25,966 nt of DNA from DATMFV01 sp964651005. GTDB taxonomy: Bacteria; Verrucomicrobiota; Verrucomicrobiia; Chthoniobacterales; Chthoniobacteraceae. The position numbers were made by a program, and so were the translations under genes. Position 1 is the first letter of the stretch. Each line of letters begins with the position of its first letter. Location: NCBI GenBank assembly GCA_964651005.1, contig CAZYVL010000025.1, forward strand, positions 1-25,966, written 5' to 3'. Of this stretch, positions 1-7,134 are shown in pieces. The notes under the pieces are model-generated. The model worked only from the letters and a program-made list of their open reading frames with translations. It made no database searches and had not been told where the DNA came from.

Positions 1-108
1 GGGGTCGATTACCTCGCCTACCACGCCTGGGACGCGGCGATGACCGCCCGGCGCGCCCGCGTCGCGCCGCTGCACTGGACCGCGCAAGGGCCGCGCTGCC
101 TGACGTAA
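1..108 (+). CDS. 3' end of probable GH43 family glycoside hydrolase (partial)
   Basis: An open frame runs from the window edge to a TAA at 106-108 and encodes 35 residues. The tail contains YLAYHAWDAA, then RRARVAPLHWT, then GPRC. This matches the usual last blade of five-bladed propeller GH43 enzymes (arabinanase, xylosidase, arabinofuranosidase types), where a 'Y.L.YHAWD' strand is followed by a basic stretch and 'L.W..DGP'. The family would cleave arabinose- or xylose-containing plant polysaccharides. The catalytic residues lie upstream of the window, so neither activity nor signal peptide can be judged. The gene converges on the DJ-1 gene with only 22 bp between the stops. The family call rests on a short tail from recalled resemblance. 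Confidence 0.6.
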   Translation, partial: GVDYLAYHAWDAAMTARRARVAPLHWTAQGPRCLT

Positions 109-130
109 AATAAAACAAACCGGCGGCAGC

Positions 131-673
131 CTACGCCATCACGCTCCGGGCCACTTCCTCCGCTTTCTCCTCCCCGAAGAGCCGCCGCACCAGCGCGAGG
201 CCAAAGTCGAGCGCGGTCCCCGCGCCCCGGGAGGTAATCAGGCCGCCCTCCTCCACCACGCGCTCCTGCGCCAGCGCGCCGGGGAGTTCGTCGTACACGG
301 AGAAATGCGCGGTAAAGCGTTTGCCCTCCAGCAGCTCCGCGTCCGCGAGCACCATCGGCGCGGCGCAGATCGCCCCGACGCTCCCGCCCGCCCGGATCAG
401 CGCCCGGGCGAGGCGCGCGGCGCGCCCGTCGGCCCGCAGCGCCTTCACCCCCGGGCCGCCCGGGAGCAGCAGCAGGTCGAAGTGCTCGTCGGCCACGTTG
501 GCCAGAAAGGCATCGGCGCGGATGGCGATCTCCGAGCGGCCCGGCACCCAGCTCTGGCCGTGCAGCGAGGCAAGGATCACCTCCGCCCCGGCGCGGCGCA
601 GGAGATCGACCGGGGTGAGCGCCTCGATCTCCTCAAAACCGGGGGCCAGCAGGCAAAGGACGCGCTTTTTCAT
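131..673 (-). CDS. DJ-1/PfpI family protein
   Basis: 180 residues, the usual size for DJ-1/YajL/ThiJ proteins. The N-terminus carries the family signature GFEEIEALTPVDLLRRAG, with the conserved glutamate at about residue 17. The nucleophile elbow AICAAP places the reactive cysteine at residue 103 and follows the LLLPGGPG strand. Family members are proposed glyoxalases, deglycases or redox-sensitive chaperones acting in the cytoplasm, and which applies here cannot be read from sequence. I chose the ATG at 671-673. The longer open frame adds a low-complexity extension that would overlap the end of the UbiD gene. The start lies 5 bp after the UbiD stop, so the two genes are very probably cotranscribed. 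No clear Shine-Dalgarno is visible. Confidence 0.92.
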   Translation of the reverse strand: MKKRVLCLLAPGFEEIEALTPVDLLRRAGAEVILASLHGQSWVPGRSEIAIRADAFLANVADEHFDLLLLPGGPGVKALRADGRAARLARALIRAGGSVGAICAAPMVLADAELLEGKRFTAHFSVYDELPGALAQERVVEEGGLITSRGAGTALDFGLALVRRLFGEEKAEEVARSVMA

Positions 674-678
674 CGTGG

Positions 679-1932
679 TCAGGATCGCATCTCGTTCTCC
701 AGCCGGTCCACCCGCGTTTTGACCGCCGCATCCATTTTGATAAGCGGCGGCCATTCGCGCCGGAACCCCTCGCCGGGGAGCTTGCGCGTGGCGTCGATCC
801 CCTGCTTGCTCCCGATGCCGATCTCGCTCGTGGCGTGGTCGAGCACGTCGGCGGGGCCGCGCGTGAAAAGGGAGTCGCGCTGCGGGTCCGTGTTGGCGCA
901 GACGCGGAAGAGCACCTCGCTGGTGTTGTGTACGTCCACGTCATCGTCCACGACCACGAGGTATTTCGTGAACATCATCTGCCCCATCCCCCAGAGGCCG
1001 TGCATGATCTTGTACGCCTGCATCGGGTAAGTCTTCCTGATGCTCACAACCACGAGATTGTGGAAAACCCCCTCCGCCGGAAGGGCGATGTCCACGATCT
1101 CCGGGAAGTTCATCCGGAAGATCGGCAGGAAGAGCTTCACCGAGGCCGCGCCGATGTANNNNNNNNNNNNNNNNNNNNNNNNNNNNNNNNNNNNNNNNNN
1201 NNNNNNNNNNNNNNNNNNNNNNNNNNNNNNNNNNNNNNNNNNNNNNNNNNNNNNNNNNGCGCCGACTTTTTGCAGTTGCCAGTGCATCCCGGTCGTCTGC
1301 CCGTCGTAAACCTGCACCCGGTACATGCCGACGTTGCGCTCGCCGGTGTCGGGGTCTTGCGTGATGACGCACGGGAGCGTCACGAAACGCCCGCCGTCGA
1401 GCGGCCAGCATTTGAGGATCGGCAGGTCGAGGAGCGTGGGCGCATTGGGCGCGATCTCCCCGGCAGCCTGCCGCCACTCCGGCGCGGCGGGCCACGGCTC
1501 CGCGCGCGTGGGCGGGGCGTCAAAGCGGTGGATCACCTCCTTGCACGGGCCGCTCTTGACCCGCTTGGGCCGCGCATGGCGCAGCGTAAAGGCAGTGGAA
1601 AGCAGCGAAAGCGCCTCGCGCAAGCCGGTCGGCGGCTTTGCCTGCATGAGCGAGCCAAGTTCCCGGGCCACGGCATCCACGGAATCCGCGCCGAGCGCCA
1701 GCGCCATCCGCTTCCAGGAGCCGAGCGTGTTGATCGCCACCGGAAAGGGCGACACCTTCCCGTTCACGGTCGGTTTTTCGAAAAGCAGTGCCTTGCCGCC
1801 GCCCGGCTGTTTCATCTCGCGGTCGGCGAGTTCCGTGATTTCCAGCTCCGTCGCGACCGGTTGCGCGATGCGCTTTAACTCTCCGGCGCGCTCCAGCGCC
1901 TCGACAAATTCGGAAAACGACGCGTAAGCCAT
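679..1932 (-). CDS. ubiD: UbiD family decarboxylase, interrupted by assembly gap
   Basis: UbiD enzymes decarboxylate aromatic or unsaturated acids using prenylated FMN, for example in quinone synthesis. Seen: N-terminal domain, GGRFVTLP, then ERNVGMYRVQVYD (Asn200) and GMHWQ (His217), which correspond to the known metal/cofactor ligands. After the gap come YIGAASVKLFLP, FPEIVDI, GLWGMGQMMFTK and VVVDDDVDVHNTSEVLF, then a C-terminal GIDATRKLPGEG. As assembled it has 417 codons including 34 covering the Ns, whereas the family is usually near 490-500. The active-site Glu segment (E...PEGPFGDHTGYY in relatives) falls inside the gap. The start ATG at 1930-1932 begins MAYASFSEFV and precedes conserved sequence; the frame upstream is low-complexity. 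It probably forms an operon with the DJ-1 gene. Substrate unknown. Confidence 0.9.
   Translation of the reverse strand: MAYASFSEFVEALERAGELKRIAQPVATELEITELADREMKQPGGGKALLFEKPTVNGKVSPFPVAINTLGSWKRMALALGADSVDAVARELGSLMQAKPPTGLREALSLLSTAFTLRHARPKRVKSGPCKEVIHRFDAPPTRAEPWPAAPEWRQAAGEIAPNAPTLLDLPILKCWPLDGGRFVTLPCVITQDPDTGERNVGMYRVQVYDGQTTGMHWQLQKVGXXXXXXXXXXXXXXXXXXXXXXXXXXXXXXXXXXYIGAASVKLFLPIFRMNFPEIVDIALPAEGVFHNLVVVSIRKTYPMQAYKIMHGLWGMGQMMFTKYLVVVDDDVDVHNTSEVLFRVCANTDPQRDSLFTRGPADVLDHATSEIGIGSKQGIDATRKLPGEGFRREWPPLIKMDAAVKTRVDRLENEMRS
1159..1258. other. Assembly gap of 100 N inside the UbiD gene
   Basis: Exactly 100 N. The flanks happen to be in the same frame, but the protein joint jumps from the segment after GMHWQLQKVG to YIGAAS. 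Relatives have roughly 115-120 residues there, against 34 codons allowed by the Ns. The length is therefore almost certainly a placeholder. Confidence 0.97.
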
Positions 1933-2065
1933 CGGCGCGCATTGAAGCCGAATTCGCCGACCGGGGCGAGGGGAATCGCGGCGGCGGCAGATACGGACTG
2001 CGGGCCGCCGGGCGCGGTTTTGGCTTGCTCCCGCTCCCGGAGCCGGGCTGCAATCGCCCGTAGCC

Positions 2066-2941
2066 ATGCCAGCCTCCCCTCGCGGCTCTCTTCCCCGGAT
2101 TCTCGCGATTGCTTGCGGGTTCTTGAGCGTGGGGCTGCTTTTCTGGGTCAAGAATCTGCCGCGCGGCACGGAGGGAAACGCGCGCGCGCCAAGCGAAAGC
2201 TTGGAAAGCTCCGAACCTGGGGCAACCCGCGAACCCGGAGCAACCGGCAAGGCCGCCGGGCTTTCCCCTTCCCCGGCTCCCTCGCCCCACGCATCGCCCT
2301 CGCCCTCCGGCGGGGCCGCTACCGGAGAAAAGCCCCATGCCGCCGCAACCGCTGCAACCGCCGCAACTGCCACCCCCGCCCTTCCCTCCGAAGAGGAACT
2401 GACCGGCCCGCTGCCCACCAAAATGCCCGGCGAGAAAGCCCCTTCTCTCTCCGCGCTTCTCGCGCCGACGCTCCTCCGCGACGTACCAGCTCCCCCCGAC
2501 TTCGCCACCCTCGCCCGGCAAACGAAGCTCTGGCCGCCCCAGGTCGCGCTCCGGGTGGCCGTGGATTTCCCCCTCTTCCGCGACGGCACCGAGGTCGGGC
2601 ACATCCGCGTCCCCGCTTCCACGCTGGTCCTCCTGCGCAAAGTCCAGCCCGACGGGCAGCTGGTGGTGGAGCACCTCAACGCGCTCGCGACGCTCCCCGC
2701 GGCGTCCACCGATCTCGCCACCCGGTTGCGCCCCTCTCCTCCGGCGGCAGTGGCAACGGCGGCGGCTTCTCCCTCCCCTTCCCCGGTTTCGCCCACGCCC
2801 TTCCCGTCGCCTTCGCCTGCCCCCGCGCCATCTCCAGCGCGCCCGGCGTCGGAATCTTCCCCTTTGCGTTTGCCCCCGCGCTCCGCTTCGCCGTTCTCTT
2901 CGCCGCTCCTTTTGCCTCCTCTCTCACCGCGATCGCCGTAA
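2066..2941 (+). CDS. Membrane-anchored protein of unknown function with Pro/Ala-rich linker and tail
   Basis: 291 residues. Seen: a short basic N-terminus, one hydrophobic segment at about residues 11-28 (ILAIACGFLSVGLLFWV), and a Ser/Pro/Ala-rich linker to about residue 110. Then comes a compact ordered region at about 130-215, including FATLARQTKLWPPQVALRV, FPLFRDGTEVGHIRVP and TLVLLRKVQPDGQLVVEH. The last 75 residues are a Pro/Ser/Ala-rich tail. The central region is beta-rich and resembles an SH3-like or OB-like small barrel, but I do not recognise a named family. Topology suggests an inner-membrane anchor with a periplasmic domain. It is divergent from UbiD. Opposite-strand frames over this region are longer but low-complexity; the transmembrane segment and ordered core favour this frame. 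No Shine-Dalgarno is seen. Confidence 0.65.
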   Translation: MPASPRGSLPRILAIACGFLSVGLLFWVKNLPRGTEGNARAPSESLESSEPGATREPGATGKAAGLSPSPAPSPHASPSPSGGAATGEKPHAAATAATAATATPALPSEEELTGPLPTKMPGEKAPSLSALLAPTLLRDVPAPPDFATLARQTKLWPPQVALRVAVDFPLFRDGTEVGHIRVPASTLVLLRKVQPDGQLVVEHLNALATLPAASTDLATRLRPSPPAAVATAAASPSPSPVSPTPFPSPSPAPAPSPARPASESSPLRLPPRSASPFSSPLLLPPLSPRSP

Positions 2942-3098
2942 AGCGGAACCGCCAGACGGGGCGACCGCAAACGCCCGGCGTCGAACAGGAACACGGTTCC
3001 TCCACTTCCGCTTAGAAAATACTGGATTCCCGTCCTCTCCCGGCATATACAACCCGCTCCGGATCCTTTTGGTTCTTTTAGTTCTTTCGGCCCTTCAT

Positions 3099-3173
3099 GC
3101 GCGCTTAGCTCAGCGGTAGAGCACATCCTTCACACGGATGGGGTCACAGGTTCAAACCCTGTAGCGCGCACCA
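3099..3173 (+). tRNA. tRNA-Val (anticodon CAC)
   Basis: A complete cloverleaf can be drawn. The acceptor stem is GCGCGCT pairing with AGCGCGC (3163-3169), and the D stem is GCTC/GAGC. The anticodon stem CATCC/GGATG encloses the loop TTCACAC, giving anticodon CAC (valine, codon GTG). The T stem ACAGG/CCTGT has loop TTCAAAC. A discriminator A at 3170 is followed by an encoded CCA at 3171-3173. I see no convincing promoter upstream, only a T-rich stretch at about 3067-3088. Confidence 0.97.
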
Positions 3174-3209
3174 TTTCCTTTTTTCTCCCATTCCCTCCCC
3201 CCCTTCCCA

Positions 3210-3494
3210 ATGAAAGCCCAAAACCTTAAGGTCGTCGGCATCGCCTGCTTCGTCCTCTGCGCGATCTGTTTGTTCATCGCATTCGAAAGATACCACGCAA
3301 ACCGGTCCGCCGTGGACGCCATGAACACGATGCAAAACGCCTTCGGCGGCCTGGCCCCGTTCGGCCAAATCACCCCGGCTGTTCCTGCCGCCACAAAGTA
3401 CGCCCTGTTTTTTGCCCTGCTCTCCGGCGCGGGCGGTCTCTATTGCTTGGTCAAAGGGGGGCAGCCGAAGTCCGATTCCGACTCTGTCGCCTAG
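3210..3494 (+). CDS. Small membrane protein with two transmembrane segments, unknown function
   Basis: 94 residues with two hydrophobic segments. The first is at about 8-26 (VVGIACFVLCAICLFIAF). The second is at about 62-82 (YALFFALLSGAGGLYCLV). A short soluble loop lies between them (NRSAVDAMNTMQNAFGG), with a charged C-terminus. The codon use is less GC-rich than flanking genes. The start is preceded by a pure pyrimidine tract rather than a Shine-Dalgarno. It sits 36 bp after the tRNA-Val CCA end and is followed by a hairpin terminator. I do not recognise the family. It could function with the adjacent GYF_2-DUF2569 protein, but that is only positional inference. Confidence 0.6.
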   Translation: MKAQNLKVVGIACFVLCAICLFIAFERYHANRSAVDAMNTMQNAFGGLAPFGQITPAVPAATKYALFFALLSGAGGLYCLVKGGQPKSDSDSVA

Positions 3495-3518
3495 GCTTGC
3501 CCAGGCTCGCTAAAGGAG

Positions 3519-3542
3519 CCGGTGCGACGGCACCGGGATTTT
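3519..3542 (+). terminator. Hairpin terminator candidate
   Basis: A perfect 7-bp stem CCGGTGC (3519-3525) / GCACCGG (3530-3536) with a GACG loop is followed by GATTTTG. It lies 24 bp after the stop of the small membrane protein and 22 bp before the next start. The T-run is short, so termination may be partial. Confidence 0.5.
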
Positions 3543-3564
3543 GAAAAGGTCGGGATCAATCCCC

Positions 3565-4272
3565 ATGCAAATCTACATCGCAAGAAACGGAAGCCAGACA
3601 GGGCCTTTCACCGAAGAGCAGACCCGCGAAATGCTTTCCAGCGGTGCAATATCGCCTGACGATCTTGCCTGGACCGAAGGCGCGCCGGATTGGAAGCCAG
3701 TCCGCTCGGCCCTTAGCCTCCCACAGCCACCTCCGCTTCCCGGTTCCTCTTCGGCATCGGGCACTCCCGCCCAGCCGGGCAGCGGCCCCAGAGGGGTTGG
3801 TGGCTGGCTGCTCTTCTTCTGCATCTCCCTGACCATCCTCAGCCCATTGATCTCGATTAACCAAATGGTCTCCACTTGGAAACAGGTGCAAGCCGTGTTT
3901 GAGACGTATCCCGCGATCAAGTCGGCCATGTTCGTTGAGAACATTGGTGGGGTCATGCTCCTGATCTACAGCTTTATCGCAGGTTGCCTGATTTGGAGAG
4001 GCCATCAAAAAGGGCGCAAGATCGCACGCCAGTTTTTGCTCATCTCCTTGCTTGGTTTTATCGGGATGGAAGTGATCGCGCTGGCTGTCATGCAAAATCT
4101 TCCGAAGGAAATCGTTACAGGGGGAATAAACGGGGCAGGGGGCGCAATGTTCCGTCGGGGGATTTATTTTTTCATTTGGTGGTTCTACTTCAAAAAATCC
4201 AAGCGGGTTCGTAATACTTATGGAGACGAACAGGCCGATCCCGAGCCACTCCCCGAACGGGTACAAGGTTAA
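3565..4272 (+). CDS. GYF_2 (DUF4339)-DUF2569 membrane protein
   Basis: 235 residues. The N-terminal 50 residues form a GYF_2 domain: MQIYIARNGSQTGPFTEEQ, then 'LAWTEGAPDWKPV', the Gly/Trp pattern typical of bacterial GYF-like domains thought to bind proline-rich peptides. A Pro-rich linker (LPQPPPLPG) follows. Then a DUF2569-like membrane region at about 77-210 begins GGWLLFFCISLTILSPL, with three to four hydrophobic segments and a charged C-terminus. I chose the ATG at 3565 because the domain starts there; a TTG at 3541 would only add eight residues. Base composition is clearly less GC-rich than neighbouring blocks. Function is unknown. The linker is itself the sort of sequence a GYF domain can bind. 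Confidence 0.82.
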   Translation: MQIYIARNGSQTGPFTEEQTREMLSSGAISPDDLAWTEGAPDWKPVRSALSLPQPPPLPGSSSASGTPAQPGSGPRGVGGWLLFFCISLTILSPLISINQMVSTWKQVQAVFETYPAIKSAMFVENIGGVMLLIYSFIAGCLIWRGHQKGRKIARQFLLISLLGFIGMEVIALAVMQNLPKEIVTGGINGAGGAMFRRGIYFFIWWFYFKKSKRVRNTYGDEQADPEPLPERVQG

Positions 4273-4273
4273 A

Positions 4274-4305
4274 CTGGATCGCCGTCGCCTTTCAAACCGA
4301 TCCAG
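4274..4305. other. Inverted repeat after the GYF_2 gene
   Basis: CTGGATCG (4274-4281) and CGATCCAG (4298-4305) form an 8-bp stem with a 16-nt loop just after the stop codon. There is no T-run, so it is a weak terminator or an mRNA 3'-end stabiliser at best. Confidence 0.35.
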
Positions 4306-4315
4306 GAGAGAAGAT

Positions 4316-4344
4316 TTGCTGGTTGGAGTCATCTAGACTAAATA
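4316..4344 (+). promoter_or_regulatory. Sigma70-like promoter for the small protein at 4355
   Basis: TTGCTG (4316-4321), a 17-bp spacer and TAAATA (4339-4344). The GTG start lies 10 nt after the -10 box, which predicts a leader of only about 3 nt. Confidence 0.45.
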
Positions 4345-4354
4345 TCGGACCACC

Positions 4355-4582
4355 GTGATCGCGTTCGAAATCACACTCAATGGCAAGACGGTTTGCCTCG
4401 CCGGCGCGGAGGATTTGAGCGTGCTGACGGCCAATGTCTCGGCGGTCGGCAAACTTGGCAGCAAGACCATCCCCGCAAGGCCCGACGAAACGACCGGGGA
4501 TGTGATCGAGGTTCGCGTGCTGGAGACGGAACAGGCCGATCGCCCCACGTCCCGGACCAAAGCCCGAAAACAGCGCGGCTGA
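4355..4582 (+). CDS. Small soluble protein of unknown function
   Basis: 75 residues from a GTG start (4355). The N-terminal half (FEITLNGKTVCLAGAEDL, then LTANVSAVG) resembles a widespread family of about 85-100-residue hypothetical proteins that begin 'FEI.LNGK..C.AG..D..VLTA'. The C-terminal half contains GDVIEVRVLE and ends in a basic tail (RTKARKQRG). In the relatives I recall, a 'L.VGGL ... H..W' segment precedes the GD.I strand. Here 'ARPDETTGDVIEV' joins directly, so this copy may be internally shortened. It is convergent with mutL, 21 bp apart. No function can be assigned. Confidence 0.6.
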   Translation: MIAFEITLNGKTVCLAGAEDLSVLTANVSAVGKLGSKTIPARPDETTGDVIEVRVLETEQADRPTSRTKARKQRG

Positions 4583-4603
4583 GCCGTAGCGAAGAATGGG
4601 AGA

Positions 4604-6568
4604 TCAAACCCTGCGCCCGAATTTCTTCTCCAGCTCGCCGAAGGAAATCTGGATCATCGTCGGGCGGCCGTGCGGGCAGCAGTAGGGAAGCTCGCACTTC
4701 AGCAGGTCCAGGATCAGCCGGACGAGCTCCGGCTCGCGCAGAATGTCGTTGGCCTTCACGGCGGCACGGCAGACGGTCTTGGCGATGACATCCTCGCCCA
4801 GCCGCAGCTTGGAGGATTGGGAGCTGACGGCGCGAAGCTCGTCGATCACTTCCCGCAGGAGCGCCCCCGGGTCGGCGGGGCGGACGAACTGCGGGAGGCT
4901 GTCGAGCTTCCAGGTGCCGGTGCCGAAGGCTTCCATGCCGATGCCCATCTTCTGGAGCGTCTCCAGGTTCTGCGCCACCCAGTCGCTATCCCTTGGGCCA
5001 AGCTCCACGGTCACCGGCATCAGCAGCCGCTGGCACGGGACGCCGCTCTGCTCCATGCGGCGGCGGAGTTCCTCAAAAAGAATCCGCTCGTGCGCGGCGT
5101 GCTGGTCCACGAGCACCAGGCCGGTCGCGTTCTCCATCACGACATAGAGATTGCCCACTACGCCGAGCAGCCGGAACGGCTTGACTTCCTCGTCGGACTC
5201 CCCCGGGATGGCGAAGCCGGAAACCGAGAGCGGCGCGGCCGGGCGAACCGCCACGGGGCGGAACGGATCGGCGGGTTCAGGCACGGGTGCGGGGGCGGAC
5301 GCGGACGGCTCCAGGGGAACCCGGCCTCCGGCCCGCTGCTCCTCGGGAATCGGCACGGAAGGCGACGGAACGGCTTCGAAGCCACGGGAAAGCAGCCCGG
5401 GCAAGCCAGGCAGATCAGGCAGGGCGGGCAGGGTGGGAGCGGCGGCGGGAGTGAAAGCGGAAGGGGGTGCCTCGCTCCCGCGCGGTTCCTGCTCCCGGGA
5501 ATCCAATGGGAGCGACGGGGAGGAGGGGAGCGCATTTTCTCCCGCCGGGGCGGCAAAGCTGGCGCTCCAACGCTCGCGGTCGCTCTCCAGGGTCCGCCGC
5601 ACGACTTCCACAATCGCCTCGCGGACGCCCGACGGATCGCGAAAGCGGACCTCCCGCTTGGCGGGGTGGACATTGACATCCACCGCCGAAGGCTCCACCT
5701 CGACGAAAAGGAATGTCACCGGGTACTGCCCTTTCATCAACGCCGTGTGATACCCCTCGCGCAGCGCGTAGTTGAGCGTGCTGTTCTCCACGGGGCGGCC
5801 ATTGACGAAAGTGAACTGCTGGGAGCGCGTCGAGCGGCTCACGCCCGGCCTCGCCAGAAAGCCGCTGATGCGGATGTCGTGCAGCGGGATCTCGGGCACC
5901 TCCAGCAGCTCCCCGGCCAGCGTCGCGCCCCAGAGACCGCGAATGCGCTCGCGCAGCGACGGCGTGGGCGGAAGCTGGAAGATCAACCGCTGGTCGGTTT
6001 TGAACACAAAGCCGATCCCCGGATGCCCGAGCGCCTGCAACGCAAGCTGGTGCTCGACGTGGCTCATCTCGGTGTTCTCCGTACGCAGGAATTTCCGCCG
6101 GGCCGGGAGGTTGAAAAAGAGCGAGCGCACTTCGATCTGCGTGCCGGGCGCCTCGCCGCTGTCGCGAACATAGTCGAGTTTCCCGCCGGTAATCATGAGT
6201 TCCGTCCCGGCGACCGCTTCGCGTTCGCGCGTGGAGAGCCGGAAGCGGGAGACACTCGCGATGCTCGGGAGCGCCTCGCCGCGAAAGCCGAGCGTGCGGA
6301 TTTCCGCCAGGTCGCGCCCCGTGCGGATCTTGCTCGTCGCGTGCCGCTCGATGCAGAGCAGCGCGTCGTCGCGGTCCATCCCCACACCGTCGTCGGTCAC
6401 GCGGATCAAGGAAATCCCTCCGCGCCGCACGAGCACTTCGATGCGCCCCGCCTGGGCGTCGATCGCGTTCTCCACCAGCTCCTTGATGACGGAAGCCGGG
6501 CGCTCGACCACCTCGCCCGCGGCGACCTGGCTGGCCACCTCGTCGGAAAGCAGATGAATGCGGCTCAT
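4604..6568 (-). CDS. mutL: DNA mismatch repair protein MutL (endonuclease type)
   Basis: 654 residues, a normal length. The GHKL ATPase half has Glu30 and Asn34 in KELVENAIDA, DDGVGM at 59-64, GFRGEALPSI at 94-103, QQFTFVNGRPV, and the DVNVHPAKREVRF strand. A Pro-rich linker spans about 360-450. The C-terminal dimerisation domain carries all three nuclease motifs: DQHAAHERILFE at 488-499, VCRAAVKAND, and CPHGRP at 631-636. It should therefore nick the daughter strand itself, as in bacteria that lack MutH. The ATG at 6566-6568 starts MSRIHLLSDEVA, the standard MutL N-terminus. It is preceded by a pyrimidine tract and has no Shine-Dalgarno. It is divergent from the Fe-S carrier gene. mutS is not in the window. 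Confidence 0.97.
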   Translation of the reverse strand: MSRIHLLSDEVASQVAAGEVVERPASVIKELVENAIDAQAGRIEVLVRRGGISLIRVTDDGVGMDRDDALLCIERHATSKIRTGRDLAEIRTLGFRGEALPSIASVSRFRLSTREREAVAGTELMITGGKLDYVRDSGEAPGTQIEVRSLFFNLPARRKFLRTENTEMSHVEHQLALQALGHPGIGFVFKTDQRLIFQLPPTPSLRERIRGLWGATLAGELLEVPEIPLHDIRISGFLARPGVSRSTRSQQFTFVNGRPVENSTLNYALREGYHTALMKGQYPVTFLFVEVEPSAVDVNVHPAKREVRFRDPSGVREAIVEVVRRTLESDRERWSASFAAPAGENALPSSPSLPLDSREQEPRGSEAPPSAFTPAAAPTLPALPDLPGLPGLLSRGFEAVPSPSVPIPEEQRAGGRVPLEPSASAPAPVPEPADPFRPVAVRPAAPLSVSGFAIPGESDEEVKPFRLLGVVGNLYVVMENATGLVLVDQHAAHERILFEELRRRMEQSGVPCQRLLMPVTVELGPRDSDWVAQNLETLQKMGIGMEAFGTGTWKLDSLPQFVRPADPGALLREVIDELRAVSSQSSKLRLGEDVIAKTVCRAAVKANDILREPELVRLILDLLKCELPYCCPHGRPTMIQISFGELEKKFGRRV

Positions 6569-6573
6569 GAGTC

Positions 6574-6597
6574 GGGGAAGGGAAAGGGGGAAAAGGG
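6574..6597 (+). other. G-run tract (potential G-quadruplex) in front of mutL
   Basis: On the plus strand four runs of G (4, 3, 5, 3) are separated by AA, AAA and AAAA. This meets the simple G3+N1-7 pattern. It begins 6 bp before the mutL start, so the mutL message would carry a C-rich pyrimidine leader. Confidence 0.5.
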
Positions 6598-6643
6598 AGG
6601 TTGGAGCGGGTTCAAGCGTCCGCCCGCCCAGCCGGAGCGTCGT

Positions 6644-6672
6644 TTGACTTCGACCGCGCAAGTGGATAAGAT
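6644..6672 (+). promoter_or_regulatory. Sigma70-like promoter for the Fe-S carrier gene
   Basis: TTGACT (6644-6649), a 17-bp spacer and TAAGAT (6667-6672). The ATG at 6686 is 13 nt downstream of the -10 box, predicting a leader of about 6-7 nt. No Shine-Dalgarno would fit in such a leader. Confidence 0.6.
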
Positions 6673-6685
6673 TTCGGGCAGCGAA

Positions 6686-7051
6686 ATGATCACCGTCACT
6701 CCCGCCGCCGTCAAACAACTTCAGGCCCTCCTCGCCGACTCCCCGAAGGAGGGCAAGGGGTTGCGCGTTTTCGTGGAAGCGGGCGGCTGCGCCGGGATGC
6801 AGTATGGCATGGCGCTCGACCACGCGAAGGAGGGCGACGCCATCATCGAAAACGAAGGCGGGGCGCGCGTGTTCATCGACACCTTCAGCCTGAAATACCT
6901 GAACGGCTCGACGATCGACTTCACCGACGAACTCGCCGGAGCCGGTTTCCGCATCCGAAACCCCAACGCCACGCGATCCTGCGGCTGCGGCACCTCGTTC
7001 GAAAGCACTCCAGGCGCGGAGCCAAGCGCCCCGGAGCCGCCCCGGGCCTGA
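6686..7051 (+). CDS. A-type iron-sulfur cluster carrier (HesB/IscA/ErpA family)
   Basis: 121 residues. A-type carriers receive Fe-S clusters from the scaffold and hand them to apo-enzymes in the cytoplasm. Seen: ITVTPAAVKQLQ at the start, GGCAGMQYGM (Cys35), the FIDTFSLKYLNGSTIDF core and the C-terminal SCGCG (Cys99 and Cys101). That is the complete three-cysteine set. A Pro/Glu-rich tail of about 15 residues extends past the usual end. The spacing and 'FSLKYLNGSTIDF' look most like ErpA/IscA, but the subtype is not decided. The start at 6686 fits the promoter at 6644-6672. The next gene begins 83 bp downstream in the same direction. Confidence 0.93.
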   Translation: MITVTPAAVKQLQALLADSPKEGKGLRVFVEAGGCAGMQYGMALDHAKEGDAIIENEGGARVFIDTFSLKYLNGSTIDFTDELAGAGFRIRNPNATRSCGCGTSFESTPGAEPSAPEPPRA

Positions 7052-7134
7052 ACCCCAGCCCGCTTTCCCACCTTCTCCTCCCTGCTTTCCCGCCTCATTC
7101 GCCCCATTCGCCCCAATTCGCTTCTTTCGCTCTC

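Noticed and set aside
1933..3126. N-terminal extension of UbiD on the minus strand (about 400 extra residues)
   Set aside because: The extension is Gly/Glu/Arg-rich, runs opposite the 2066-2941 gene and overlaps the tRNA. UbiD homology starts at the ATG 1930-1932.
4670..7051. 793-residue plus-strand frame ending in the Fe-S carrier
   Set aside because: Only its last 121 residues are a real protein. The remainder is antisense to mutL, and a good promoter lies just before the internal ATG at 6686.
7089..7120. Short repeats of CATTCGCCCC before the gene at 7135
   Set aside because: Only two to three imperfect copies; not a repeat array, and it probably reflects the pyrimidine-rich leader style of the region.
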